From: Tardibacter chloracetimidivorans
GTDB taxonomy: Bacteria > Pseudomonadota > Alphaproteobacteria > Sphingomonadales > Sphingomonadaceae
Length of the DNA stretch: 64,000 bases
Direction: 5' to 3'
NCBI RefSeq assembly: GCF_001890385.1
Contig: NZ_CP018221.1
Span: forward strand, 62,001 to 126,000
Below the pieces are notes generated by a model. The model worked only from the letters and a program-made list of their open reading frames with translations. It ran no database searches and had not been told where the DNA came from. Position numbers and translations under genes: made by a program. Positions 1 to 9,300 of the stretch are shown here, one piece after another (the stretch's first letter is position 1; every line of letters starts with the position of its first letter).

Positions 1-68
1 GGATCTTCCGCTTCGTCGAAACGGCGGAAGAAGCCTGGGACATAGTGAAGACGCACTATGGGATATAG
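1..68 (+). CDS. C-terminal end of a gene cut by the window start, LOG-family-like
   Basis: The frame starting at base 3 reads through to a TAG at 66-68 and encodes a 21-residue tail ending VETAEEAWDIVKTHYGI. That tail resembles the C-terminus of LOG (lysine-decarboxylase-like Rossmann, TIGR00730) proteins, which release cytokinin-type bases or act as nucleotide phosphoribohydrolases. This identification is from memory of the family and rests on few residues. The gene converges on the cytochrome c gene to its right. Confidence 0.4.
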   Translation, partial: IFRFVETAEEAWDIVKTHYGI

Positions 69-111
69 CCAGCGCCGTTACGCCGGACCGGGTCCGGCTT
101 AGCGCTGGGCC

Positions 112-798
112 TCAGTTGCCCTTGGCGGCCTGATCGGTGGTCGCGCCCGTGGGCAGGCCGACGCTCGCCGCTCCGGCGGGGCTGCCGCCGGCTGGCGCTT
201 CTTCGGATACCGCCACATCGTCGACGGCCTCCACCGCGTTCGCGGGTTCCTCCTCGGCGGCTTCTTCGGCAGGAGGCGGGGGAACCGGAAGGTTCGATCC
301 CTGCGCGTTCAGATAGAGCAGCAGATCGGCGCGATCCTGCGGCTTGGACAAACCGGCAAAGCTCATCCTCGTGCCGGGGGCATAGGACTTGGGCGATTTC
401 AGCCAAGCCGACATGCTGTCCCAGTCCCAGTTACCCGGAACGCTCTTCAGCGCGTCGGAATATTGGAAGTTCGGGAGATGGCCATGCGCCTTGCCAAGGA
501 CCCCGTAAATATTGGGACCGATGCCGTTCGCGCCGCCGGGTGTGACGGTGTGGCAGGCGGCGCACTTCTTGAACTGCGCCTCGCCACGAGCCGCGCTTGC
601 GGTGGCAAGAAAGGCCGCGATGGGCGGTTCAGCCTCTGCGCCGCCAGCCTCGCCTTCCTGTTCGACCCCTTCCACGACATAGCCCATGGTTTCGGGACGG
701 TGAGGCGCGAAGTACATGCCCGTCACAATCGACAGTCCAAGCGCCGCGATGCCTCCGAACAGCACCCATCCGGCGATTGTGTTGTTCCTGTCGTCCAT
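112..798 (-). CDS. Membrane-anchored c-type cytochrome, class I
   Basis: The 228-aa product has an uncleaved-looking N-terminal membrane anchor (about residues 10-29), a short linker, then a single-haem class I cytochrome c domain. The haem site is CAACH (about residues 80-84) and the distal methionine ligand is in GTRMSFAG. The C-terminal 50 residues are a low-complexity Pro/Glu/Ala tail. This is the CycM/c552 type that shuttles electrons between the bc1 complex and terminal oxidase on the periplasmic face. AGGAG lies about 8 bases upstream of the ATG. It diverges from pheA. The acidic tail is longer than in most relatives and could be a flexible tether; its role is not evident. Confidence 0.88.
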   Translation of the reverse strand: MDDRNNTIAGWVLFGGIAALGLSIVTGMYFAPHRPETMGYVVEGVEQEGEAGGAEAEPPIAAFLATASAARGEAQFKKCAACHTVTPGGANGIGPNIYGVLGKAHGHLPNFQYSDALKSVPGNWDWDSMSAWLKSPKSYAPGTRMSFAGLSKPQDRADLLLYLNAQGSNLPVPPPPAEEAAEEEPANAVEAVDDVAVSEEAPAGGSPAGAASVGLPTGATTDQAAKGN

Positions 799-932
799 AC
801 CCCCGAAGCTCCTGGCCTTCTGTCCGAATATGCGGATCGTGGTTTTGAAATCGCGGCTCCTTTAGAGGCCCATCGCCCGCTCTGCAAGCCGCCGCTTGCC
901 CCTTTTCCATTGGGCGGATAAGCGCGCTGATC

Positions 933-1823
933 ATGGAGAACTATCCGCCAACCGCCCGCGCGCGGGTCGCCGAGATGATTGCCGCCGCCGAGGCGGAGCC
1001 CAACCGCGCCGTGGCTTTCCAGGGAGCGCCGGGGGCCTATTCGCATCAGGCGGTGCGCGAACTTTACGATCATGCGGCGGCCTTGCCGTGCTTTTCGTTC
1101 GAGGACGCGATCGACAGCGTGGAGGAGGGAAGGGCCTGGTGCGCGGTCATCCCGATAGAGAATTCGCTTCACGGCCGGGTGGCCGACATCCACTTCCTGC
1201 TGCCGGAATCGGGGCTGAAGATCATCGCCGAACATTTCGTGCGCGTGCGCCATTGCCTCCTGGCCTTGCCCGACGCCGAAAAGGTGGGTGAGGTGCTGAG
1301 CCACCCGCAGGCGCTTGGCCAGTGTCGCAAATATCTCCGCGCACGGGGCATAAAGCCGGTCGCTTATCCCGATACGGCCGCCGCGGCCGCCGAGGTGGTG
1401 GATCAGGGTAACCCCGGCATCGGCGCGATCGCATCCGCCATGGCGGCGGAGCTTTACGGACTGAAGGTGCTTGAGGAAGGCATCGAGGACGAAAGCCACA
1501 ACACCACGCGCTTTGTCGTCCTTGCGCGGGAAGAGCAGGTTCCGGCGCGCGGGGCGGCGGCGATGACGTCCTTCATATTCGAGGTGAAGAACGTGCCGGC
1601 CGCGCTTTACAAGGCGCTTGGAGGCTTTGCGACCAACGGCGTCAACATGACCAAGCTGGAGAGCTATCAGCGCGGCGCGAGCTTCAACGCGACCGAGTTC
1701 TATGCGGATATCGAAGGCCTGCCCGACGATCCGGCCGTGGAACGCGCGCTGGAGGAACTGCGGTTCCACACCAAATGGGTGCGGCTGCTTGGCTCATATC
1801 CGCAGGCGCGCCCACGGAACTAG
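933..1823 (+). CDS. pheA: Prephenate dehydratase
   Basis: This 296-aa enzyme converts prephenate to phenylpyruvate in phenylalanine synthesis. The catalytic PDT domain fills roughly residues 28-205; visible landmarks are FQGAPGAYSHQA, the IPIENSLHGRV segment and the NTTRF motif with the catalytic Thr. A C-terminal ACT domain (about 215-290, with the ESYQRG phenylalanine-binding region) implies feedback inhibition by Phe. It is a monofunctional dehydratase with no fused chorismate mutase, as usual in alphaproteobacteria. The ATG at 933 gives a normal-length N-terminus. It ends 16 bases before the convergent nudC stop. Confidence 0.95.
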   Translation: MENYPPTARARVAEMIAAAEAEPNRAVAFQGAPGAYSHQAVRELYDHAAALPCFSFEDAIDSVEEGRAWCAVIPIENSLHGRVADIHFLLPESGLKIIAEHFVRVRHCLLALPDAEKVGEVLSHPQALGQCRKYLRARGIKPVAYPDTAAAAAEVVDQGNPGIGAIASAMAAELYGLKVLEEGIEDESHNTTRFVVLAREEQVPARGAAAMTSFIFEVKNVPAALYKALGGFATNGVNMTKLESYQRGASFNATEFYADIEGLPDDPAVERALEELRFHTKWVRLLGSYPQARPRN

Positions 1824-1839
1824 GCGAACCCGGGCTGCT

Positions 1840-2715
1840 TCAGCCGCTCTCCGCCCAGCGCCGCAGCAAGGTGTGGGCAATGGCATAGGGCGGAGCCGTG
1901 CCGAACTCGCCGGTGCCGGAAAGCGCATCCCGCACCTCTTGGCGGCTGGCCCAGAACGCGTCTTCCAACTCCTGCGTGTCGAGGTTCAGTTCCGGACTTT
2001 GCGCATCGGCGAAACAGCCGATCATCAGTGAAGAAGGAAAGGGCCAGGGCTGGCTGGCGACATAGCGCACGTTATGGACGATGATCCCTGCTTCCTCGCG
2101 CAATTCCCGCGTGACCGCCTCCTCGATCGATTCGCCCACCTCGACAAAGCCCGCGAGCGCCGAATAGCTACCGGGCGGGAAGCGATGCTGGCGTCCAAGC
2201 AGCACATGATCGTCATGGATCGCAAGCATGATGACGACCGGGTCGGTTCGCGGAAAATGATCCGCCTCGCAACTGTCGCAGCGCCGCGCCCAACCGCCCC
2301 GGGTGACGTGTGTCGGAACGCCGCAGTTCGCGCAGAAGCCGTGGCGCCGGTGCCAGTCCAGAAGGCTACGGGCGCAGGCATAGATCGCGGCCTCGCCTTC
2401 CGGAAGGGTTGCGGCGACATGGAAGATCGCCTGACGCAGCCCCAGTTCCGGCGGGGCCGGGGACGCGGCCACGAACCTTGGCGCGCCGTTGTGCAGGCCA
2501 AGGAAAAGCGTCGTTGCGTCGGGAGGCAGCAGATCGAGCGGCATCCATGCCAGCCCCCCGCCGGGGGTGATCACCGGGTCCAGCGCATCAAGCAGCATCA
2601 CCCGCGCCTCGGGATGCGCGCGCCATGCGGCGATCACCTCGTCCCTGGGTCGATTCTCGTCGGTGCGATCCAGAGGCGATCCGGTGAAGCCCGGCGTAAC
2701 AGAGTTCGGAGTCAT
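1840..2715 (-). CDS. nudC: NAD(+) diphosphatase (Nudix family)
   Basis: The 291-aa product hydrolyses NAD(H) to NMN(H) and AMP, and in known NudC enzymes also removes NAD caps from RNA. A four-cysteine zinc ribbon (CxxC...CxxC, about residues 130-150) precedes the Nudix box, which reads GFVEVGESIEEA...REEAG (about 185-207). The SQPWPFP signature that separates NADH pyrophosphatases from other Nudix enzymes follows. Its ATG overlaps the stop of the upstream serine hydrolase by four bases (ATGA), so the two are probably translationally coupled in a mutY-hydrolase-nudC operon read leftward. Confidence 0.95.
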   Translation of the reverse strand: MTPNSVTPGFTGSPLDRTDENRPRDEVIAAWRAHPEARVMLLDALDPVITPGGGLAWMPLDLLPPDATTLFLGLHNGAPRFVAASPAPPELGLRQAIFHVAATLPEGEAAIYACARSLLDWHRRHGFCANCGVPTHVTRGGWARRCDSCEADHFPRTDPVVIMLAIHDDHVLLGRQHRFPPGSYSALAGFVEVGESIEEAVTRELREEAGIIVHNVRYVASQPWPFPSSLMIGCFADAQSPELNLDTQELEDAFWASRQEVRDALSGTGEFGTAPPYAIAHTLLRRWAESG

Positions 2716-3959
2716 TGCTTGGACAGATCCTCATAAACGGCGCGCGGCACCGCATATTGCACGGGCAGCGCGTCAATCGGCATGAATTGCGCCAGCCACA
2801 CGGCATGAGCCTGGTACGCGCGGTCGACCCACATCATCGTTCCCCCCACTCCAGCCCAGCTAAAGGTACCGATCCCCTGTCCGGTGAAAACGGGCCGGAC
2901 AAGCACCTGCCCGCCCGCGCCGAATCCCTGGCCACCCGGAGCCTCCACCCCCTTGGGCAGCAGGTTGGACATCATCGTCGCGGCCGTTTCCGGCAGCATG
3001 ATCCTGCGCGAGCCATAGCGCCCCTCGCCAAGCAGCATGGCGGTAAACCGGCTATAGTCGCGGGCGGTGGAGACAAGTCCCGATCCGCCGAACGGAAAGG
3101 CGGGCTTCAAGGCGTAAATCGTGTCGGGTGGCATGTCGAAGGGCTGGAGCCCCTTCGGCGTCAGCAGATAGTTGGCGACGAAGCGCGGCATCTTGCGCTG
3201 GGGCACCTGAAATCCGGTGTCGTCCATGTCGAGCGGGTCGAACAGCCGGTCCTTGAGGAAATCGTCGAACGGCTGGCCCGACGCCCGCTCGATCACCGCT
3301 CCAAGCAGGTCGAGCCCCACGCCATAGTGCCAACGGACGCCGGGATCGGCGATCAGCGGAACCATCGCCAGCCGGTCCGCGAACGCGGATAGCGACGGTG
3401 CGCGCGGCGGGTCGGTGGCGATGTTCCTGAGACTGGGGATGAGGCCCATTTCCCGATAGGCGCGGGCGACGAAATTGCCGTTGATGCTGGCGGCGGTCAG
3501 TCCGGCGGTGTGGGTCAGCAGGTGCCTGACGGTGATCGGACCTTTGGCGGGCCTCGACTCCAGGCTTCTCGCGGGATCGAGGGCGACACGGGGTTGCGCG
3601 AATCCGGGCAGGAAATCGGCGATGTTCTGATCCAGCTTCAGCTTGCCGTCCTCGATCAGCAGCATCGCGGCCGCGCCGGTCACGGGCTTGGTCATGGAAT
3701 AGATGCGAAAGATCGAATCCTCGTTCAGGAACTGGCCACGGCTGAGGGCGCTGTAACCCCAGGCCATGAAATCAGCCCGGTATCGGTGGCGGCCGATGGC
3801 AAAGGCCGCGCCCGCGATCTTTCGTTCCGCCATCAGCCCGCGGGTAAGGCCCGCAAGCACAGGGTAGGACGGGGTGGGGCGGCTTTCGGCGCGCGCCAGC
3901 GTCGGCAACAGGCCTGAAGATGCAATTGCTCCGGAAATGAAGCCGCGGCGGTTCAGCAT
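2712..3959 (-). CDS. Serine hydrolase, class C beta-lactamase-like family
   Basis: The 415-aa product begins with a Tat-like signal (NRRGF followed by a hydrophobic stretch ending ARA), so it is probably exported folded. The catalytic SxxK tetrad is SMTK (about residue 90), followed by the HYGVGLDLLG region in the position of the usual YxN motif; the strict Asn is not present, which is common in the esterase branch of this fold. It is more likely an esterase or peptide hydrolase than a true beta-lactamase. Its start lies inside the last codons of mutY and its end overlaps nudC. The substrate cannot be read from the sequence. Confidence 0.85.
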   Translation of the reverse strand: MLNRRGFISGAIASSGLLPTLARAESRPTPSYPVLAGLTRGLMAERKIAGAAFAIGRHRYRADFMAWGYSALSRGQFLNEDSIFRIYSMTKPVTGAAAMLLIEDGKLKLDQNIADFLPGFAQPRVALDPARSLESRPAKGPITVRHLLTHTAGLTAASINGNFVARAYREMGLIPSLRNIATDPPRAPSLSAFADRLAMVPLIADPGVRWHYGVGLDLLGAVIERASGQPFDDFLKDRLFDPLDMDDTGFQVPQRKMPRFVANYLLTPKGLQPFDMPPDTIYALKPAFPFGGSGLVSTARDYSRFTAMLLGEGRYGSRRIMLPETAATMMSNLLPKGVEAPGGQGFGAGGQVLVRPVFTGQGIGTFSWAGVGGTMMWVDRAYQAHAVWLAQFMPIDALPVQYAVPRAVYEDLSKQ

Positions 3960-5002
3960 GGCTGCTCCCGTTCGGCAAGGGCAGCGGCTGCCGCCTTCGC
4001 GAACACCGTGGGAAGGCCTGCCTCATGCAGATTGTCGACCGGCCACCATTCGCCCGGCATTTCGGGATGAGGCGCATTGCCCATCGCGACATCCAGCGTC
4101 AGCGCGAAATGGGTGAAGATGTGGCGAACGGCGGTGGATGCGACTTGCCATTGTCCCGGCAGCGTTTCGGACAAACCGTCGGCGTCCTTGTCGACCCAGT
4201 CCGTGGTCGGAAGTGCGCGCATGCCACCCAGCAGGCCCCTGGCCGGACGGGTGACGAGCAGCACGTGGCCGTCCCTTTCGATCCAGAAGGCGGTGCCACG
4301 GCGTTCCGGTCGCGCCCGCTTGGCCGGTTTCACCGGGAATGCATCGGCGGTCCCGGCCGCGTGGGCGCGGCAATGGACGGACAACGGACAGCCGAGGCAG
4401 CGCGGTGCGCGCGGGGCGCAGACGGTCGCGCCAAGGTCCATCATCGCCTGGGCGAAGTCGCCCGGACGAACGGCAGGGGTGATCCCGGCCGTCAGCCGCC
4501 GCAGCTCGGCACGCGCGGCGGGCAGAGGGATGTTGACTGCATAGAGGCGGGAGACGACCCGCTCGACATTTCCGTCGACGACGGTCGCCGGCAGGCCGAA
4601 CGCGATCGCAGCGATCGCGCCAGCGGTATAGGGGCCGATCCCGGGGAGCGCGAGCAGCACCGATTCGTCGGGCGGGAAATGCCCGTCATGGCGCTCGACG
4701 ACCGTGCGGGCGCAGGCGAGCAGGTTGCGCGCGCGGCTGTAATAGCCAAGCCCCGCCCATGCCGTCATCACGTCGGTGTCATCGGCTGCGGCAAGTGCTG
4801 CGACCGTGGGCCAGCGCGCCATGAACTTCTCAAAATAGGGGATGACGGCCGCCACCGTCGTCTGCTGAAGCATGATCTCCGACATCCAGACCGCATAAGG
4901 ATCAGGGCGCAGATTCGATCCCGGCGGTGTTCGCCAGGGGAGCTGCCGGGCGTGCCGGTCGTACCAATTCAGCAAAGTGTGCGAGACGTTCTCGACGGCC
5001 AT
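3953..5002 (-). CDS. mutY: A/G-specific adenine DNA glycosylase
   Basis: This 349-aa base-excision repair enzyme removes adenine mispaired with 8-oxoguanine. The helix-hairpin-helix (LPGIGPYTAGAI) with catalytic Asp downstream (VVDGNVERV) and the iron-sulfur ligands Cys-X6-Cys-X2-Cys-X5-Cys (CAPRAPRC...) are intact. A C-terminal Nudix-like domain for 8-oxoG recognition follows. The chosen start (MAVENVSH) is the one matching family N-termini; an upstream in-frame ATG at 5104 would add 34 unusual residues and run under the divergent DUF721 gene. It is first in the leftward three-gene cluster. Confidence 0.95.
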   Translation of the reverse strand: MAVENVSHTLLNWYDRHARQLPWRTPPGSNLRPDPYAVWMSEIMLQQTTVAAVIPYFEKFMARWPTVAALAAADDTDVMTAWAGLGYYSRARNLLACARTVVERHDGHFPPDESVLLALPGIGPYTAGAIAAIAFGLPATVVDGNVERVVSRLYAVNIPLPAARAELRRLTAGITPAVRPGDFAQAMMDLGATVCAPRAPRCLGCPLSVHCRAHAAGTADAFPVKPAKRARPERRGTAFWIERDGHVLLVTRPARGLLGGMRALPTTDWVDKDADGLSETLPGQWQVASTAVRHIFTHFALTLDVAMGNAPHPEMPGEWWPVDNLHEAGLPTVFAKAAAAALAEREQPC

Positions 5003-5027
5003 GCCCTGCCTATGGCATGGGTTGCGA

Positions 5028-5564
5028 ATGGGTGAAACGGGTGAACCTCGAACAGGTGGCGGAAAGCAGCGGACAGGCCGGTCGCGCGCGATGGCCGATA
5101 TCATGCCCGTGGTGGGCCGGGCGGCCTTTCGCCGCTTTGGATTTGTCCAAAGCTCCGTCGTCAGCCGCTGGCCGGAGATTGTGGGCGATCGCTATTCGGA
5201 GGTGTCCGCCCCCGATTCGATCCGTTTTCCCAGCGGCGAGCGCGATGGCGGCACGCTGACCCTTGTTGTCGAGGGTGCGTTCGCCCCCCTGCTTCAGCAG
5301 GTCACGCCGGAAATCATCGAGCGGGTGAACCGTTTCTTCGGCTATCGCGCGGTTTCGCGGGTGGTGCTTCGCCATGGCGCAATCAAGCAGCGGCGGCGAA
5401 GCGACCGGGCGCAAAAGCGCGAGGAGCCGCTCCCCGAGGAAATGAACTCCAGCCTTCGGGCGATTGCCGACGACGGGCTTCGCACCTGTCTCGAATCGCT
5501 GGCGCGACAGGTATGCGCCACCGATGGCCCGCCGGTGATCGACCGGCTTCCCAGGATCAAGTGA
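5028..5564 (+). CDS. DUF721 domain-containing protein
   Basis: The 178-aa protein belongs to the DUF721 (DciA-like) superfamily. The conserved block covers about residues 30-115, with a W-x-x-I-V-G element early on and a hydrophobic VTPEIIERVNRFFG segment later. DciA-type proteins help load replicative helicase in bacteria lacking DnaC, but function for this short alphaproteobacterial form is inferred only. The ATG at 5028 avoids overlap with the divergent mutY; an ATG at 4977 would overlap it. It is followed 20 bases later by the thiol-disulfide lipoprotein gene, a neighbour order common in alphaproteobacteria. Confidence 0.8.
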   Translation: MGETGEPRTGGGKQRTGRSRAMADIMPVVGRAAFRRFGFVQSSVVSRWPEIVGDRYSEVSAPDSIRFPSGERDGGTLTLVVEGAFAPLLQQVTPEIIERVNRFFGYRAVSRVVLRHGAIKQRRRSDRAQKREEPLPEEMNSSLRAIADDGLRTCLESLARQVCATDGPPVIDRLPRIK

Positions 5565-5584
5565 AGAGCGGAGCAACGCATCCC

Positions 5585-6316
5585 ATGAATTCCATCCTCA
5601 AAATGGCGGGCCTGGGCCTTGCCCTGCTGACTGCGGCCTGCAACCAGGACGCGGCGACAAACAACGCGGACGCCGCCGCCAACAAGCTAGCGCCTGCACA
5701 GGGGAAAGACTGGACCAAGGTCGTCGTCGCCACCACCGAGGGCGGCGTTCGCATGGGCAATCCGGACGCCCCGGTGAAGCTGATCGAGTTTGCGTCCTTC
5801 ACCTGCCCGCATTGCCGCGAGTTCAACGAGGCGGCGGCGGATGTGCTCAAGAGCAAATATGTCGCGTCGGGCAAGGTGTCGCTTGAATTTCGGTCGTTCA
5901 TCCTGAACGGCATCGACGTGCCGATATCGCTGCTTGCCTATTGCCAGCCGCCCGCCGCCTTTTTCGCGACCCAGAAAGCCCTGTTCGATACGCAGGAAGA
6001 GTGGCTCGGCCATATCCAGCGGGGCGGTGCGGAACTGGAGCGGTTGCAGTCGCTGCCGCAGGACCGGCAGCTTGCCGGAATCATCGATCTCACCCAGCTT
6101 GACGATTTCTTCAAGATGCGCGGAATGCCCGCGTCGAAGCAGCAGCAGTGCCTCGCCGACAAGGAAGCGCTCGACAGGCTGGCCAACATCCGCGGCGATG
6201 CAGTGAAGAGATATAATCTGACCGGAACGCCGACTTTCGTCATCAATGGCGTGACGCAGGAAAATGTATTTGACTGGAAGGGACTTCAGCCCAAACTGGA
6301 CGCCGCGCTGAACTGA
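5585..6316 (+). CDS. DsbA-like thioredoxin-fold lipoprotein
   Basis: This 243-aa exported protein starts with a lipoprotein signal ending LLTAAC (Cys19 as the lipidated residue), then a Thr/Ala/Asn linker, then a thioredoxin-like fold with a DsbA-type insertion. The redox site is CPHC in FTCPHC (about residues 76-79), and the cis-proline loop is GTPTFVING near the C-terminus. It most likely acts as a periplasmic disulfide oxidase or isomerase tethered to a membrane. A start at 5513 would place 24 charged residues before the signal peptide and is rejected. It lies just upstream of smc. Confidence 0.9.
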   Translation: MNSILKMAGLGLALLTAACNQDAATNNADAAANKLAPAQGKDWTKVVVATTEGGVRMGNPDAPVKLIEFASFTCPHCREFNEAAADVLKSKYVASGKVSLEFRSFILNGIDVPISLLAYCQPPAAFFATQKALFDTQEEWLGHIQRGGAELERLQSLPQDRQLAGIIDLTQLDDFFKMRGMPASKQQQCLADKEALDRLANIRGDAVKRYNLTGTPTFVINGVTQENVFDWKGLQPKLDAALN

Positions 6317-6342
6317 CGGCGCGTATTGAGGCGGGGGCGGGT

Positions 6343-9300
6343 TTGAAGTTTCAGCGGCTGAGGCTTTCGGGCTTCAAAAGCTTTGTAGATTCAACCGAAC
6401 TCAGGATCGAGCGCGGGCTGACCGGCGTGGTCGGCCCCAATGGCTGCGGCAAATCCAACCTGCTTGAAGCGATTCGCTGGACGATGGGCGAATCGAGCGC
6501 CCGGTCGCTGCGCGGCGGCGGGATGGAAGACGTGATCTTCGCCGGCACTACCGCCCGGCCTGCGCGTGATTTCGCCGAGGTGACGCTGACGCTGGACAAT
6601 CGCGCGCGGACTGCCCCGGTCGGCCTCAACGAGGACGACGTGCTGGAGGTGACCCGCCGGATCGAGCGGGGGGCGGGTTCCGCCTATCGGATGAACGGGC
6701 GCGACGTGAGGGCCAAGGACGTCGGCCTGCTGTTCGCCGACGCCGCTACGGGCGCGCATTCACCGGCGCTTGTCAGCCAGGGCCGGATCGGGGCGGTGAT
6801 CGCCGCCAAGCCTGCGGAGCGCAGGGCCATGCTGGAGGAAGCGGCCGGAATCGCCGGGCTGCATGTCCGCCGGAAGGATGCGGAGCAGAAGCTGCGCGCA
6901 ACGGAAGCGAATCTCGCCCGGCTCGACGATCTGATGCAGCAGATGGAGGTGCAGATCGCCGCGCTGAGGCGGCAGGCGCGGGCGGCCGAGCGTTATCGCA
7001 CCCTCTCCGACCAGATTCGCATAGCCGAGGCGCGGCTGGTCCATGCGCGCTGGCGGGAAGCCGCGCAGGCCGCCGAGACGGCGCGAGCCGAAGCCGGGCA
7101 GGCGGAAGCGCTCGTGGACACCGCCGGCAAGGCGCAGGCGGAAGCGGCGACAGAGCAGGCGCTTGCCGCGCACGGCCTTGCCGACCTGCGCGCCGCCGAA
7201 AGTCGCGGGAAAGAGGCGGTCGCTCGCCTGTCCGCCCGGCTGGAAGCGCTGGAGGCCGAGCGCACCACCCATGAACGGCGCGTCCGCGACATGGAGAATG
7301 CAGCCGTTGCTCTTGCGGCCGACCGGCGGCGGGAGGCGTCGCTTGCCGAGGATGCCCGTTCGGCCCTGGATCGGCTGGAGGCGGAAAAGGCGGCTTTGTC
7401 GACGCGGCTCGAACAGGCGCGTGGTTCCACGGACAGCCTTGCGGCGCGCGTGGGCGAGGCGGAGCGCCATGCCGAAAGCTCTGAGCGGGCGATGGCCGAG
7501 GCGATGGAGCGGCAGGCGGCCGGCCAGGCGCAGGCGCGGCTTGCAGAGTCCGCCGTCGCGCAGGCGGAAGCGCTCGCCAGGCGTCATGCTGGCGAAAGGG
7601 AACGGCTGGAGCGCGAGCGGGCGGCGCTGAGCGTCGATGACGGCGCCGCCGCGCGGCTTTTGGAGACAGAGGCCGAAGTGGCGCGGCTGGGCGACGAGAT
7701 CGCGCGGCTGACGGACTCCCTTGCCGCGATCGACAGCGAGCGCGAACAGGCGGTCGCCAGGCGGGAAGCGGCGCAGGCGGAGGCGGCGAGCGCCCGGGCC
7801 GCGCTTGCGGCGCTGCGGGCGGAACGGCTGGCGGTTGCGCGGCTTGCGGCCATTCCTGAAGCGGCGGCGCGGTCCGCGCTCGCCCGCGTTCGTGCCGAAC
7901 CCGGCTATGAACGGGCGCTTGCGGCGGCGCTTGGCGATGATCTGGACGCCGCCGTTGGGGAGCGGGATGCGGTGCGGGTGTGGATGGGCGCTGCGCATGA
8001 AGCAGACCCGCCGCTGCCGCAGGGCGTGGAATCGCTCGCCGCCCGTGTCACGGCCCCTCCCGAGCTTGCCCGCAGGCTGGCGCAGGTGGGCGTGGCGGAG
8101 ACCGATGACGGCGCGATCAGCCTTGGCATCGGCCAGCGTCTGGTGACCCGCGAGGGCGTTCTGCGGCGCTGGGACGGATTTGTCGCGCGTGGATCGGGCG
8201 CTGCGGCGGCCGAACGGCTGGCGCAGGGAAACCGGTTGACCGCCATAGACGCCGCGCTGCCGGACGCGGAGGCGCAGGTCGAAAAGGCGGCAGCGGCGGT
8301 GACGGCGGCCGATGAGGCGCATAATGGGGCGAGGCGGCGGGAAGGTGAGTTGCGCGCCGCTCTCCAGCAGGCCGAACAGGGCCGGCGCAAGGCCGAAGCC
8401 ACGCTCGTTTCGGAACGGGCGGCGGTGGAACGCCGCGCCGCGCGCATCGCCGATCTGGAAGAGTCGCTGAAGGCGGCGGGCAGTCAGCATGACGAGGCCG
8501 CGCGCGAACTTTCCGACCGCCAGGCGGAAATGGCGGCGCTGCCCGCTCTGGACGGTTTTGTGCTTGCCGCGACCGAGGCGCGCCGTGCCGCCGAAAGCGC
8601 GCGAACTTCACTGGCGGAGGCGCGGGCGCGGCAGGCGGAACTGCTGCGCGCCATCGCGGCCGATCAGGATCGCGCGGCCGCCGTCACGCGGGACATGCAG
8701 GGCTGGGCCGAGCGGGCCGAAACCGCAGCCGAGCGGGATCGCGAGCTTGCAGCGCGCGCGGCCGCGCTTGACGAGGAACTGGCGGCGCTTGCCGCTGCTC
8801 CGCCCGACCTGAAACACCGGGCGCAGGCGCTGGCCGACGAAGCGCAGGCGGCGCGGGAGAGCGAGGCTGCGGCCGTCGCCGCTCTGAGGGAAGGCGAGCA
8901 GGGCGCTCAGGTGGCCGACCGCAAGCTGGCCGATGCGAACGAGGCTTTATCGGTCGCGCGCGAGGCGCGTGCGGGTGCTGCCGCTCGTGCCGAAGCGCTG
9001 GAGGCGCGGCGGCAGGAAATGAACCGGATCGCGGGTGAGCGGTTTGAATGCCCCCCACCGCTGCTGCCGGAGCGCGTCGGCTTCGACCCCGACGAGATGA
9101 AGGACGCAAGCCAGTGTTCCGCGCTTCTTGAAAAGCTGACGATGGACCGCGAGAGGCTTGGCCCCGTCAATCTGGTCGCCGAACGCGAACTCGCCGAACT
9201 GGAGGAGGGCAAGGCCACCAGCACGGCCGAGCGGGAGGAACTGGAACAGGCGATCCACCGGCTGCGAGGGTCGATCGGGAGCCTGAACAGGGAAGGGCGG

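Noticed and set aside
723-1769. Minus-strand frame of 348 codons opposite pheA
   Set aside because: Shadow of pheA; Arg/His-rich and no known domain.
6760-8490. Long minus-strand frame opposite smc
   Set aside because: High-GC codon bias creates such frames; composition is Arg/Pro-rich without domains.
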